Shown here: positions 30,013 to 41,944 of the stretch, one piece after another
Numbering within the stretch: the first letter of the stretch is position 1
How the letters are laid out: every line of letters starts with the position of its first letter
Source of the DNA: Paroedura picta
Taxonomy: Eukaryota > Chordata > Lepidosauria > Squamata > Gekkonidae
Direction: 5' to 3'
NCBI RefSeq assembly: GCF_049243985.1
Contig: NC_135381.1
Location: forward strand, 13,937,345-14,001,344
Length of the DNA: 64,000 nucleotides
Notes under the pieces: generated by a model
The model's database searches: none
Seen by the model: only the letters and a program-made list of their open reading frames with translations
What the model was told of the DNA's origin: nothing
Program-made: the position numbers and the translations under genes

Positions 30013-30630
30013 TGTGGGCGCATGTGCGCAGTTCCAGCCTTCAGTACCTGGAGCCTTCCTTGTGGGATGTCCTTCCTTCATTTTCTGGTGGAGATACCAC
30101 TGGACATTCCTAACTTTTTCAAGTGGCAAGAAATATCAAGCGCTGTGCAGTGGCTTCCAGCTGTCTTGTAATGTCGGGAGAGGGGAAATGCTGAAGACTT
30201 GTCATTTTTTATGGGACCGCTCTGCACATTTCAACCTTGAGTGAGAACAGTGTTCTAGCCTTCGAAGCAGAACTATCCTCCCAAAATTGCTTCTTGCCGG
30301 CTAGTTCCAGAGGCCGGAATGAGTCTTTGGAATACCACTTTTAATTAAAGCTCTCTTCCCTCCTTCATCTTAGCCACTGCCCCAGCAACGGGTGCGTGAT
30401 GCTCATGCCAGGATGACTTTACTGTTCAAGCAACATTATTAGTGACTAAGCAGGACAGCATGTACCTTCGTAGAGGTAGCAGATGCCTTGTATTACAAGC
30501 CCTGGCATCTCCCAACCAGGAACAGGCTATTTCTTCCTTGAGCCAGCACATTAGAATGACGAAAGGCAAGAACTTACCTAGACAACGACCATGGGGAGAG
30601 AAAGCCCAGAGATTTCCTGGCATAATCCAT
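25865..30630 (-). CDS. CIDEC-like paralogue, inverted, last exon not secured
   Basis: Coding exons, in order on the - strand, are 30578-30630, 28091-28235, 27252-27401 and 25865-26073. The N-terminus MDYARKSLGFLSPWSLSR is a CIDEC-type start. Exon 2 has ARPYQVRSWDCTLRKGIVAG, exon 3 LDNDNTIVKTEELFQTL and LLMLTKGQSWFPMK, and exon 4 VTFNPYKASPEDFIGCLNFK and YGAFSISYDMRCYGAKRLMK. Intron phases (2, 0, 0, 2) equal those of the + strand CIDEC, and exons 1 and 3 have identical lengths (53 and 150 nt). The reading frame is open through four exons if exon 4 uses the acceptor before 26073. No convincing fifth exon was found; 25410-25490 is the best candidate. It is either a divergent working copy or a young pseudogene. 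The two genes face each other tail-to-tail. Confidence 0.82.
26488..26735 (-). mobile_element. MIR-like CORE-SINE in the CIDEC paralogue
   Basis: Reverse copy in the paralogue's intron 3, on the same strand as the host gene. Confidence 0.75.
27252..27401 (-). CDS. CIDEC-like paralogue, coding exon 3
   Basis: Exactly 50 codons in phase 0, as in CIDEC. The acceptor is TATGTCCCTGCAG and the donor ATGAAG|GTGAGC. It encodes LRLALPVIGTITLVLDNDNT, then IVKTEELFQTLQEGTVLLML and TKGQSWFPMK, the second half of CIDE-N. Confidence 0.88.
28091..28235 (-). CDS. CIDEC-like paralogue, coding exon 2
   Basis: The acceptor is TTCCTGCCTCAG and the donor AAGAAG|GTGAGT. It encodes SVPASSTSVTPRKWAVSGPP then ARPYQVRSWDCTLRKGIVAG and SLRDLRKK. 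One codon longer than CIDEC exon 2. The LEDLLEK segment of CIDEC reads LRDLRKK here, which makes this helix strongly basic. Confidence 0.85.
28853..29099 (-). mobile_element. Sauria SINE in intron 1 of the CIDEC paralogue
   Basis: Same body and CCTTTACCTTT tail as the 15879 copy; the tRNA-like head is cut short at about 29098. It lies in the same orientation as the host gene. Confidence 0.8.
29225..29725 (+). mobile_element. L2-type LINE, 3' end, in intron 1 of the CIDEC paralogue
   Basis: The translation contains RALRSAGENLLVVPGPREAR and APTWWNELPGELRALRDLST, the conserved C-terminal motif of L2/CR1-group ORF2. The 3' UTR ends in CCGCCACGAGCCGC and an (ATA)n tail. Confidence 0.75.
29962..30012. 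repeat. (GT)n microsatellite
   Basis: About 24 GT units in intron 1 of the CIDEC paralogue. Confidence 0.95.
30578..30630 (-). CDS. CIDEC-like paralogue, coding exon 1
   Basis: Encodes MDYARKSLGFLSPWSLS plus AG in phase 2, followed by the donor GTAAGTT. The length of 53 nt equals CIDEC exon 1. The start context GCAAAAATGG is good, and a possible acceptor (pyrimidines, then AAATGTAG) lies a little upstream. Confidence 0.8.
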
Positions 30631-30917
30631 TTTTGCAAGCAATTTATCCAACCTACATTTGGGTGGAGGGGTAGAGTAGGAGGCACTTAAGTTTTCTTCC
30701 TTGATTACTTTTGAAATTAAGTACTGCAAAGTCCAGATGTTTTACAGCATCAGAGCCCCAGTCTTTGGGCATCACGCTGTTCTGCCACACTGAAAATATG
30801 CTTGGATTCCGAGCCTATTTCTCTCCGCTGTGCATTGCAGATTTCGGCTGTGCATTGCAGCTATTGAACTCATGGCACCACTAGCAGCCTGATCCGCAGC
30901 CTATTGGCTCAGAAGGA

Positions 30918-31195
30918 AGCCAGCTTGGTGTAGTGGTTAGGAGTACGGACTTCTAATCTGGCGAGCTGGGTTTGATTCTGCACTCTCCCACCTGCAACCA
31001 GCTGGCTGACTTTGGGCTCACCACAGCCCTGATAAAGCTGATCTGACTGAGCAGTGATATCAGGGCTCTCTCAGCTTCACCTAACTCACAGGGTGTCGGT
31101 TGCGGGGAGAGAAAAGGGAAGGCAAAAAGCTTATTCGAGACTCCTTCGGGAAGAGAAAAGCGGCATATAAGAACCAACTCTTCTTCTTCTACAGT
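30918..31195 (+). mobile_element. MIR-like CORE-SINE, near full length
   Basis: Head CCAGCTTGGTGTAGTGGTTA, box B GGGTTTGATTCTGC, and end ACTCCTTCGGGAAGAGAAAA with a (CTT)n tail. Confidence 0.85.
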
Positions 31196-31254
31196 GGAGA
31201 TAAGTGCCCCTTGGATGGTAGCTGTCTTAAGAAACTATGCCTCTTGGTTTAACA

Positions 31255-31390
31255 CGGGGGTAGTCAAACTGCGGCCCTCCAGATGTCCGTGGACTACAAT
31301 TCCCAGGAGCCCCTGCCAGCAAATGCTGGCAGGGGCTCCTGGGAATTGTAGTCCACGGACATCTGGAGGGCCGCAGTTTGACTACCCCTG
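31255..31390. mobile_element. Palindromic hAT hairpin element
   Basis: AAACTGCGGCC-type arms. Two private changes are present in both arms (GTCCGTGG/CCACGGAC and CCCAGGAG/CTCCTGGG). Flanking duplication imperfect. Confidence 0.82.
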
Positions 31391-34300
31391 GTAACACAAT
31401 ACATTTTTTAAAGTACTGAACTCAAGCAGAATACAGGCAAGGGCACATTCAGGAGCCTGCATGGCCTTTTTTGCTACCAAGTCCCCTTCAACAAGTTCCT
31501 AAATACAAGGGACAACTCAGGGCAACTTGTACAGCCGGCACAAGTGAGACAGACCCCTGAACACGAAAGCACTGCTTACATTAATTTTAAGCATTTCCTT
31601 TCTACCCAATCAGTTTCCACATGGTGGCAAACATTTAAAAAAAACAATTAAAACAATTACAAAAGCATAAAAACATTTTTAAAAAATGCCCCTCCCCACC
31701 CAACACACACATTTTAACCAGAATCATTAGTGTTGCAGGAAGAAGACCTGTGAAAAGCAGCAAACTATATAGGTTAGACCCAGCCATTCAAGAGAGTTAA
31801 ATTGAAAGCAAACTGTAATGGCTTCTCAAGGGATCTCAAGAGACTCGGAGAACGGGAAATGATGTCGCCAATAAAACTCAGGGCTGGCCGGCACAAAGCG
31901 TTTTCCTCCTGGGAAAGTGCCCCCTTGTTGTTCTTTCCACTGGGTTCTGCATTAGAGCCAGCTTGGTACAGTGGTTCAGTCACGAATTCTCCCCCACTGG
32001 GGATAGAACTGCTTTTCCAGCATGGTGTCGTGGTTAAGAGCAGTGGCCTCTAATTTGGAGAACGGGTTGGATTCCCCACTCCTCCTCCACATGCAGACAG
32101 GCGACGTGCCCTCACTGGACATTCTAAACTGCAGGAGATGGAGCATGGGCACCAAAGAAACTTCTCACTTTACCTGTGACCTTCTTGGACTCTCCTAGCA
32201 GAATGACCAAGCAAGGACACTTCAATTTCTTACAATCATGAAAGGTAACAGGAGCAACTTCAGAGGACGGAAGGGAGCTTGGGAGGTCCCACTGAAGGCA
32301 TGTACTTCAGCTGTGAGTACATAACACATTGCTGATATACTAAGCTGGAGCCCTGAACTGGATAGGCTAGGCAAGTCTGATCCTCCAGATCTCCTGGTTA
32401 CACTACCGATACCATACCACAAACAATTAGGCTGGAATATTGGTACAGTAACAGGTGTGCTTTCAAGGGACACCGAATATTCTTTTAGATGGGATATGAA
32501 GGTGATGCTCTCTTTCTCCTTCCAAAAACCTCCCCTGGCATATGATGCAATCCTAAACACGGCTCAGGAGGCCTTAGAAGGGATGCATTGGCATTCTGCT
32601 GGACCCTCTTGGCCCAAGAACATGCAAACCTTTGAGCTGCCAAGCACTCCCCTCCGGAAAGAATGACGAGGTGGCAAGGGAGTGCTTGCCAGCTGCTCTC
32701 TGCCCTCACCAAAACGATTCTTCAAGGGCACCTTGGCAGATTTCCAGCAGAGCCAGCTTGCCCCCCCCCCCCCCCCGTGGGAGAGCAGAGTCAGGGCTTC
32801 CCTGTCTGCTGGGACGATCCGTCTCTTGCATATTCTGGGAAGCCTCATTAACAATCATTAGCACCCTGGGAGAAAGAAGGGCAGGAGGATGCGATAGAGT
32901 CACAGGCAAGACAGATTAAAACATCCCACTGTCCAGCCGTCAGCCCTGGCCCATATGTTAGCCGGTGAAGTTTTGATTGACGGTTATCTCATCAGTTTCC
33001 AGCATTTCTTAGAGGGCCACGGAGAGACGTTTCCGAGTCACAGCGTGGCTCTTTCTGTTTCTACTCAGTTTTGGCAGTACTCCCCTCCGGGATGTGTGAG
33101 TGTCTCAAAGACATTGACCTCTAGAGATCCTTTTTGTCCTTCAGAGGTTGCAGTAGAGAGTCCCCTCGCCTAGCGTGTGTGGGCTGAGTGATCGATGGTC
33201 CCCAGGGCAGAGTGGATAGAGTGGGTGCAGGCTAGAATGGCAATGGAAATTTAGAAGCATTCCAAATTGGGGGGGGATTCCTGTTTTGCTAGAGTCTGGA
33301 ATTGACATGTCAGATTCTGCCTGACATTTTCCATTGGAAGTGTTAGCTCAATTTTTTTTTTTTATTAAACAAAAAAAGTGTTTTAAGACTGACTTTCCTT
33401 CCTTGATTATTTTGTCAGCATGAAGAAATCTCATAAATTGCCAGACAAGAAATGCCGTCACGAGGCGTCTGTCAAATGCTGCCCAGTACTAAATACTATT
33501 TCATGGCAGCTGTTGAATATCAAAAGGTGGGAAAGGGGAAAGGGAAAGTGGGAGATACGGGAAAGCTGCTGCCTGTCAGAGTAGGCAATACTTGACAGAC
33601 CAAGAGTCTGACTCAGCATCAGCTTCATGTGTCCCGTAATTTGTTGGAGCAAAAAAATCCATTTCTGCTCTAGTAGCCTTGAGTCATCTTATTCCCTTCA
33701 CTGCAAATTAGCCTCATTTGCATGCCTCCGTCTTAAGGGAGGGCAGGAAAGGTGCTTTTCTCTTGCATCCGTTTTTTTCTTGCAAACTTCCAGGGACCCC
33801 TTTCATCCCCGCTAGGCCGAGAGGGCAAAGCCAACAGGTGAAAGGAGACGCGCATCCCGCAGGGGATGAACGCTGATTGCACAGGTGTCTCCTCGTCGAA
33901 GCAATTAATTGAGCGAAACATGAAGCTAATTTTAGCATGTTTATACAAAACAAAGGCTCTCCAATGGGAGAAGGATGAGCTGAGCTACCACCAGAGTTTA
34001 GCAGAACAGCAACAGTGGAGCGGCTTAAGTCGAGGAGGAAGAGAGCGCAGTTCTTAGCCCAACATAATGCCCTGTCTGAGGCCAAGTTGCCCCAGTTCCC
34101 CATTGGGTAACACCACCCGGTCTCCCCATTCCACAACAGGAGAATTGGGGAAAAGAGGACTCCTTTGCCATTCAGTTTATCAAGACTAGAGTCTTCCCCT
34201 AAAAAATACAGTTCCAAGCAAAACCACGGAATCCGAGGTTCTGTTTTCCAAGCTAATAATTCAGCAGGGTGGGTGCAACTCTTCCCTTTGCCCGTCATTC

Positions 34301-34909
34301 TGTTGCTCACCCAAGTGATACATGGATTCCCAGATAGGCAGATCCTTAGTCTGAAATCTGAATCCCGTCTGACGTGTTTTAGGAACAGTGTCTTTAAATT
34401 TTCATGGCACATCCGAAAGAGCGCAACAGCCTGTCCTTTACTCACCAGGGAATCTCCCATGTGTGCGACAACCAATTAGGAACAGCGGGACCATAGAGTG
34501 AGGGGTCTTCCAGATGTGCACCCGCCTACCCCCTGATCCAACGGCACTCCACGCCTGTCTGTGCTAAGCCAACGGCAACCTATCATCATTCAGAAAAATA
34601 ACCCGTTTGCTTTCTTATGGCATTTTATTCTAGTTGCATGCCATAGGTTTGCAATCGGCATTTTAAAAAAGGATTCAATTTTAACAGCAACATTATATTT
34701 CGTTAATATGGTCAGGGGAAAGGATGGTTCAGTTTCGTCTTCGATATAGAAATGCTACCACCAAAAACACAAAATAAAATGAAAAAGGCTCCCTTGAATT
34801 TAAAATTACATTCCTGTTGACAGCAGAGGATGGGACCTGCAGTAATGGATTTAAATTACATGTAGGACGGTGCCAGCTAGATATTTTATTTTAGGGGGGG
34901 GGGGATTGA
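31391..34909. other. Intergenic DNA, no supported gene
   Basis: Holds the SINE pieces at 31955-32120 and an unexplained 254-codon open frame on the - strand (33714-34475, see findings). There is a C16 run at 32761. No splice-supported exon was found. Confidence 0.45.
31955..32120 (+). mobile_element. MIR-like SINE heads, partial tandem
   Basis: Two tRNA-like heads in a row (GCCAGCTTGGTACAGTGGTT and CCAGCATGGTGTCGTGGTTA); the second continues into the core. Confidence 0.65.
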
Positions 34910-35093
34910 GTCAGAGTAGTTCAGCCATGGAATCAGCTGTCTAAGGAGGTGGTGAGCGCCCCCTCATTGGCAGTCCTCAAGATGCACTTATCCTGGAGAC
35001 CTTAGGCTGATCCCGCACTAAGCAGGGGGGCTGGATTAGATAGCTGGTACAGCCCCCTTCAACTCCATGGTTCTATTCTATGATTCTACATCC
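34910..35093 (+). mobile_element. CR1 LINE 3' end
   Basis: Contains the GGAATCAGCTGTCTAAGGAG coding remnant and the TTCTATTCTATGATTCTACA tail. Confidence 0.75.
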
Positions 35094-35189
35094 CTGATTG
35101 ATTTTAAACATTTTCAGTCTACTTTTCATTTCTCCAAGTGGTGCAGGGAAACGACACAATAAGATCAACACGGAAAACAAAAAAGTTAA

Positions 35190-35277
35190 TCATAGAATCA
35201 TAGAGTTTGAAGGGATCTCAAGGGACATCTAGTCCAACCCCCTGCACTATGCAGGACACTCACATCCCTATTGCTCA
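35190..35277 (-). mobile_element. CR1 LINE 3' end
   Basis: ATAGAATCATAGAGTTTGAA tail followed by TCTAGTCCAACCCCCTGCAC. Confidence 0.8.
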
Positions 35278-37239
35278 TCACTAATGATACAAAGAAACAA
35301 CAAACACAGCCCCAAGAGCTATTAAATCAATCAACTGGATGCAAAAATGACAAACATGTTGTGGTCCTTCGAGGAAACAGCCAGGGATGGGGTTCTCAAA
35401 GGTGTCTGTTCCAAAAAGGTGGATGGGGCCACTGTGTTTAAAGCCCTGCTTGAAGCTGTCCCTGTGGAACCATAAGTGACAAGGGTGTTGTTGAGCATTT
35501 GAAAACCACTCTTCTAAGCTAGGTGCCGGGCAGCAGTCCTTCAGCTATGGGAGTCCCCAGTCATTCCCACCAGCTAGGATGTGAAAATAAATTCCTCATC
35601 TCTCAGCAGCATCTCCCACCACCCAGTCATTAAGCTGGGGGGGGGGGAGAAACCTAGAAAGCAGGTACACATTTTGCCCTGTTATACAATTCCAGGAAGA
35701 GGGGGGGGGGGTACCCAGGGATGCACAACATTTTAAGATGCAATTAATACCACTTTTGAAAAGCTGTCAACCTCCAGCAGTCGGGAAACAAGGGAGATGC
35801 TGGAAATTGCAGCACAATCTGCTGTTCCCTTCTGTTTCTACGGCTACCTGCCTTATAAAATACACACTGGGGGTGCCGGGGAAAAAAAACGAGGGAGGAA
35901 CAGAACAGTGGGGCATCTCCAGGGAAGCTCCATCAAGGCTGCAGCTGCTGCAGGAGGTTGACTGACTTCCGCCCTGCTCTCACCTCTTTGGAAGCTAACG
36001 GGGCATCCTTTAATTTAGAAACATTCCAAATTGCGGGGGGGGGGGGGATTCCACGGGGCTCCCTTCTCAGTAAACATGTACAGGTGGAGCCTGTTGTACC
36101 ACATGGAAGCCACAGGTGTGGTTGGGGGGCAAGGTGGTCCTTGCAAAGCTGTCCTGATGTTCTTAGAATGATCCAAGCTGGACAAGAGTTCTCTGCTTTT
36201 CACAGAGTCTGGGGACGGCTTCCCATATCGGTCCCTGCCTGCTAGGCAGCTGTTAGGGGCCAAGCCTCTGTCTGCAGGAAAGGCAGCGGCTCTATTAGCC
36301 AGATTCTGAGCATAACCTGAGGTCATCCGTGACTTAATGAAGCCATCTGCTCTGGCCTCGTTTCCTCCATTCGTTTCAAGTGAGCAAGAGGTCAGGAGCT
36401 TGATGGGGCTGGTGGTTGGAAAAATCTAAGCTCTCACATTCTTGGAGAGGAGATGGCCACCAAAGTAAAAACCCCAAGGCAACTGGGGCTCATTTGTCAA
36501 GAATTTGCCAGCCTGTCAGTCCCTAGAGAGGACGCCACCAAGTCCGGGACGGAGCTGCAAGATCGGCAAACAGCATCGATTCCAGCCTGCCCTCCAGCCG
36601 CAAAAGGGCTAGCGAGGTTAATCAAAAGCTGCGGTTTAGAGCGGATGCAGGACAACGAGGTTGAGCAGAGACCTGGCTGATCCCAGGTTCACTCCCCAAT
36701 TAAAAGGCCCAAAGATGCAGGTGCTGGGAAACTGCTGGAGAACTGCTGTCAGAGGAAGCAATACTAGTGAAGCATTGGGGGGAGGGGGAGGCAAACAAGC
36801 CATGACACTTACAGGGAATGCTTTTGGTGGCCCACTATTCTGGAGGGCCACTAGCCACCAGCAGCAAGCAGACCCAATCCCCAGTTGCTCTGCTAGCACT
36901 ATGGGGTGTGCTCAGCTCAGATCTGGCTGGTCCATTCATGCTCCCTTCCTGCAACAATAACAATTGGAGGCCACTCAGTGGTAAAGGAGGAGGAGGCAGC
37001 AGGTGAGCTGGCACCTGCAATCAAGGTTGCTGGCACGTGGCCCTTTCGTCCTGTGGCCTGGTAATGATGCAACTCAGCTCAGCTTGCTCCAGGGCCATTT
37101 CCTCTTTGCCTTTGCCCTGTGATGACTCAGGTTGAGACAGCTCCATACGACCTCATTAGGCAGCATGAAAAAGCTACTGTGCCTTTCAGCCTCAGCAGCA
37201 GGATAATAATATCACTGGCCAGCTTTACTGGAACGTTTT
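35278..37239. other. Intergenic DNA, no gene seen
   Basis: Several poly-G runs (35637, 35702, 36036). A 30-bp phrase around CATTCCAAATTG plus a G run at 36022 recurs at 33259. Otherwise nothing recognised. Confidence 0.45.
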
Positions 37240-37700
37240 CAGGAGCCAGCTTAGTGTCATGGTTAAAAGCAGCGGCCTCTAATCTGGCGAGCCGGGTTTG
37301 ATTCCACGCTGCTCCCCCACAGGCAACCTTGGGCTCACCACAGCACAGAAAAGGTGTTCTGACCAAGCAGCAATATCAGGGTTCTCTCAGCCTCACCTAC
37401 CTCACAGGGTGCCTGTTGTGGGGAGAGGAAAGGGAAGGCAACTGTAAGCCGCTTTGAGGCTCCTTCGGGGAGAGAAAAGCAGTATATAAGAACCAACTCT
37501 TCTTCTTTTTCTTCAGTAATTTCAGGGCTCTCTCAGCCTCACCTCCCTCACAGGGTGTCTGTTGTGGGGAAAGGAAGGGAAAATGACTGTAAGCCACTTT
37601 GAGTCTCCTTCGGGTAGAGAAAAGCAGCATGTGCGAACCAGCTCTTCTTCGTCTTCGTCTTCATCTTCGTCTTCGTCTTCGTCTTCGTCTCCTCCTCCTC
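37240..37700 (+). mobile_element. MIR-like SINE with duplicated 3' half and expanded tail
   Basis: A near-complete SINE (37240-37510) is followed by a second 3' half (37515-37640) and a (CTTCGT)n tract at 37643-37700. Confidence 0.75.
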
Positions 37701-38379
37701 TACTTTGAACACTCATGTGGTAGGCACATAGATAATTACAAGGGAGACCACAGAAGTAGGAAATGGTCAACCACCTCCAAATATCTCTTGCTTGGAAAGC
37801 CCTCTGGGGCTGCTACAAGACAGCTGAGACTTGATGGCTCTTTCCACTACCAACTGCCATCAAGTCACCACTGATTCACCATGACCCCAGCCAGGGGCTT
37901 GCAAGGGGAGTAAGAAGCAGGGCTGGCCTGCCAGTTTCTTCCTCTACAGAGTCTTCTTCAGCAGTCTCCTATCCAAGTACCGGCAGGGCTTAGCTTCTGC
38001 GATATAACAATATATCATGCCAGCTCCCCTCCTACTCAGAAGATACGAAATATTGCTCTTGTCGACAAGTTTTATTTTTTTCATGCAAATTCCTCCTTCC
38101 CCAACTGCCGAATAACGTTGGGGCATTTATAACTCTCCCTTAAGGAAGGGAAACTTCATGCTGCAGGCCTGTTTCATCGATCATTATGGCCTTCTGGCAC
38201 ATGGGGACTATTGCAGAATCAGACTGTACCATAGTCCTGCTATTGGTGGAGGGATAATTTTCAGCAGTGATTTGTGCCTAAAATATAGAACTGCTGTGAT
38301 CTTGAAATGGTTGATCAACTAACAACAGCCAATTTTGCTCGGAGTTCAAGACAATAAATTCAGCAGGGAACAAAGGAGA

Positions 38380-39260
38380 AAATATTAAGGTTGACTTTTC
38401 TTCCTGTTTATTGAATTGTAAGTTACATCTCACGCCCTTCCATTAATTCTTTAATTGTCTGTCAGCCCTGGTAAATGTTCTTTTTCGATAGTAGCTATTT
38501 TGCCCTGCAGTTGCCTTCTGGCGGTTCATCATCTCCAGCTAGATCGGAGCTCTTAAAAAGTTAGCATGCTGCATTGAAGCGTGTTTTATTTTTATTATCT
38601 GCCTCCAATTGATGTTTTATTCTGGTTTAAAAAATTGATTGTGAGGTCTTATTTGGTTCTTTTTAAAGTTCTGGCCAGCTGTCAAATCTTATTAACGCTG
38701 GATAACATGATTCCGCCTGTCTCTCTGATATGTTTTAATTGCACTTTCTCAAGAATAAGAAACAAAAAAGATCAAGGCAGCTCTGGGAGCTATATTCAGC
38801 TATATTCTGAAGCAAATTCCTTTTTATTTAATGGGGTATACTTCCAGGAAAGAGTTCTTAAGATTGCTTGGTTACCAAGATAAAACAATTGAGAGAAAAG
38901 GGAAGACTGCATTTTTAAAGGTTTCTACAAACCAAGAATTTGTTTCTTTTCGATGGATTTTTGCTCTAGCAAAGTAGTTAAAAAAAAAAACCTCTCCATG
39001 GCCTTATTTTCTTCTATCGATCCAAAAATGTAGCCAACATAACAATTGAGATTTGTCATGTGGCTTATAAATTTTAAAAACTCACCTATTAGAAGGTCAA
39101 CATCAATTCTTTCATGTTAAATAAAATTAAATGTCAAGGAACGTAGGAACTGGTAACACAGATCTGCACACAATTTCACTTTAGCCCTCAAGTGTTCTTC
39201 ATTTGACCCTTTCTAGAAACGTTGGATGGATTTAAAAGTTGAGGAAATGAAAAGGAGAGG
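38380..39260. other. AT-rich block resembling conserved non-coding DNA
   Basis: No repeat is recognised. The sequence is unlike its GC-richer neighbours and has many TTAATT/ATTGAT-type motifs (e.g. CCATTAATTCTTTAATTGTC). It contains no long ORF beyond 100 codons. Conservation is a guess from texture only. Confidence 0.3.
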
Positions 39261-39926
39261 GAGAGAGGAGCGTCTGTCAGAGAGAATGATAACTGCTTGT
39301 CCACGTGTCATAAATTCTGTGTTTCGGCAAGAGCTTCTCCCCTTAGCTCTGTGAAGCCCAGCCTGTTAGGGAAGAGGAATGAGGATCTGCCACATCAATA
39401 TACTGTCTGACAGTCTCTTGAGAAAGCCAAACAGAGGGTCAGGAGAAACAGGTAGCTTCTGGTGTCAGCTCACATCATCAGGAGATGCTGAGCAAACCAA
39501 CCCTATACAGCCCCTGGTTCTATTAATGGGATTTGGCACTCTAGACAGATGTGACAAGGTAGAAGAGTCAAGAGAAGCAGCCCCCAGCAAACATGTCCAT
39601 TCCAGTGGTGGTTTCTATCACACCAGAGCCATCTCCAATTACAGGAGATTATCTCCAGGAAGACCAAGTCAACCCAGAGGCGAAATGGTGCCACGCTTTC
39701 CCCTGCCATCTGTCAGATGAGTTGTTTGTCCCATAACAATCTAGGGATTCTCAGGAAAATCCTCCTCTCATCTCAAAAGGGGCCATTGTAAAATCTTTGC
39801 ATCTGGGCTTGTGAAGAATCAAGGCTCTCAGGTTTACATCTGTCCCTATTTAGCATGGAAGAGGAGATCCAGGCAGACTATTCCTACCCCTGCCTTGCCT
39901 ATGCTCCAAGAACAAGAGACAGAGTT

Positions 39927-40203
39927 AAAGGTAAAGGTATCCCCTGTGCAAGCACCGGGTCATGTCTGACCCTTGGGGTGACGGCCTCCAGCATTTTCAT
40001 GGCAGACTCAATACGGGGTGGTTTGCCAGTGCCTTCCCCAGTCATTACCGTTTACCCCCCAGCAAGCTGGGTACTCATTTTACCGACCTCAGAAGGATGG
40101 AAGGCTGAGTCAACCTTGAGCTGACTGCTGGGATAGAACTCCCAGCCTCATGGGCGGACAGCATGTTGCTGCCTTACCACTCTGCGCCACAAGAGGCTCT
40201 TAA
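39927..40203 (-). mobile_element. Sauria SINE
   Basis: Nearly full-length copy including the tRNA-like head (box B region around 40135) and the CCTTTACCTTT tail at 39927-39945. Confidence 0.85.
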
Positions 40204-40349
40204 GAGACAGAGTTAGCCAGCCACTAAACCAGATGTTGATTTCTTCATGGCCTTGGTCCTGCTGCTATCCATGGTCCTGAAAGTTCTGCTCCATGGCTTG
40301 ACTGTTATTGGGATGATAAAGGCAGTAAATAAATAAAGGAGAGAATGGT

Positions 40350-40390
40350 TTTTTATATATATATATATATGGATATATATATATATATGG
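40350..40390. repeat. Interrupted (TA)n microsatellite
   Basis: Two TA runs separated by TGGATA, next to the large palindrome at 40399. Confidence 0.85.
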
Positions 40391-40398
40391 AATCAGCC

Positions 40399-40576
<178 letters not shown>

Positions 40577-40818
40577 TGAATATATACAGGGTTGAAGGGC
40601 AAAGAAAAAGAAGAGAATGGCAACGCTGATGAAAGAAATGTGTGTGTACATGAAACTAAGGCACCTAAATAAAGCCATAAAGGTGCTAATAGTGATAATC
40701 ATCTGCCTGGATCCAAAGTACTTGGCTATTTCATGCATGGTTTGATGTCACCTGTTGCTGATAGCTTCAGTTCCATGTCCCAGAGCACCAATTGTATGGT
40801 TGTAAAGGTGCCCTAAAT

Positions 40819-40952
40819 CAGGGGTAGTCAACCTGTGGTCCTCCAGATGTCCATGGACTACAATTCCCATGAGCCCCAGCCAGCGTTTGCTGGCAGGGGC
40901 TCATGGGAATTATAGTCCATGGACATCTGGAGGACCACAGGTTGACTACCCC
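40819..40952. mobile_element. Palindromic hAT hairpin element
   Basis: Flanked by GCCCTAAAT on both sides; the last two bases of the right end are lost. Confidence 0.85.
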
Positions 40953-41604
40953 GCCCTAAATGACAGCAATGGTGGCACCAGGCAAGCATCCTTCAAGACA
41001 GAGATCCATGAGTTGGGGGCCACCACAGCAAAGGCCATGTCACCAGTAGATAACCCCTGGAGAAGGGCCTCTGACAGTCTTTGCTGACCACCATCCTACT
41101 GTAGACTGTGGGAGGAGAAGTGTTCAGACAGAAGCTTTTAATCACGGTGTCTAGCGGCAGATCTGCTCCTGCTAGACTTAATTCTGCCATTTCCCAACAA
41201 TGTGGAATCAGCCAGGCTGAGTGCTCAAGATAGCCACTCAACTCATGTGGGAAGCTGCAAAAAAACCCAATACCCCACACCTCACAGCCATCCTTTAGTT
41301 GAAGAGCCATTTTTTAAGAGGCTCAATGTGCCGGTTCAGTCTCTTCCCCCTTGTTCAAGTATGCATTTCCACCCTCTTGAAGGCTATAACGCAATTATCA
41401 CCCTGTTCAACAGAATATTTAAAATGGCACTTATGATCCCCTGTAATACATTTCAGTCCTTCAAAAGAGAGGGAGAAATCAATTCATAAACTATTTGCCA
41501 GCACAATGTACTGCGAAGCTGAACAGAATCAATGCTTTGCAGGTCTCTACAATTTAGGGTGAGGCTATTCTATCCCCAAGAAATGCAGCTTCTGTTGTTG
41601 CATA

Positions 41605-41925
41605 TAGAATCATAGAATCATAGAATAATAGAGTTGGAAGGGACCTCGTGGGTCATCTAGTCCAACCCCCCTGCACTATGCAGGACATTCACATCCCATC
41701 GCTCATCCATTGTAACCTGCCACCCCCTTAAGCCTTCACAGAATCAGCCTCACCATCAGATGGCTATCCAGCCTCTGTTTAAATTCTCCAAAGATGGAGA
41801 ACCCACCACCTTCCAAGGAAGCCTGTTCCACTGAGAAACCTCTCTAACTGTCAGGAACTTCTTCCGGATGTTTAGATGGAATTTCTTTTGAATTAATTTC
41901 ATCCCATTCATTCAGGTCTGTCCCT
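41605..41925 (-). mobile_element. CR1 LINE 3' end, about 320 bp
   Basis: Three tail repeats (AGAATCATAGAATCATAGAA), then a long CR1 3' end reaching the RKKFLTV-type coding remnant. Confidence 0.85.
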
Positions 41926-41944
41926 CTTTAAAGTTTTATGAAAT

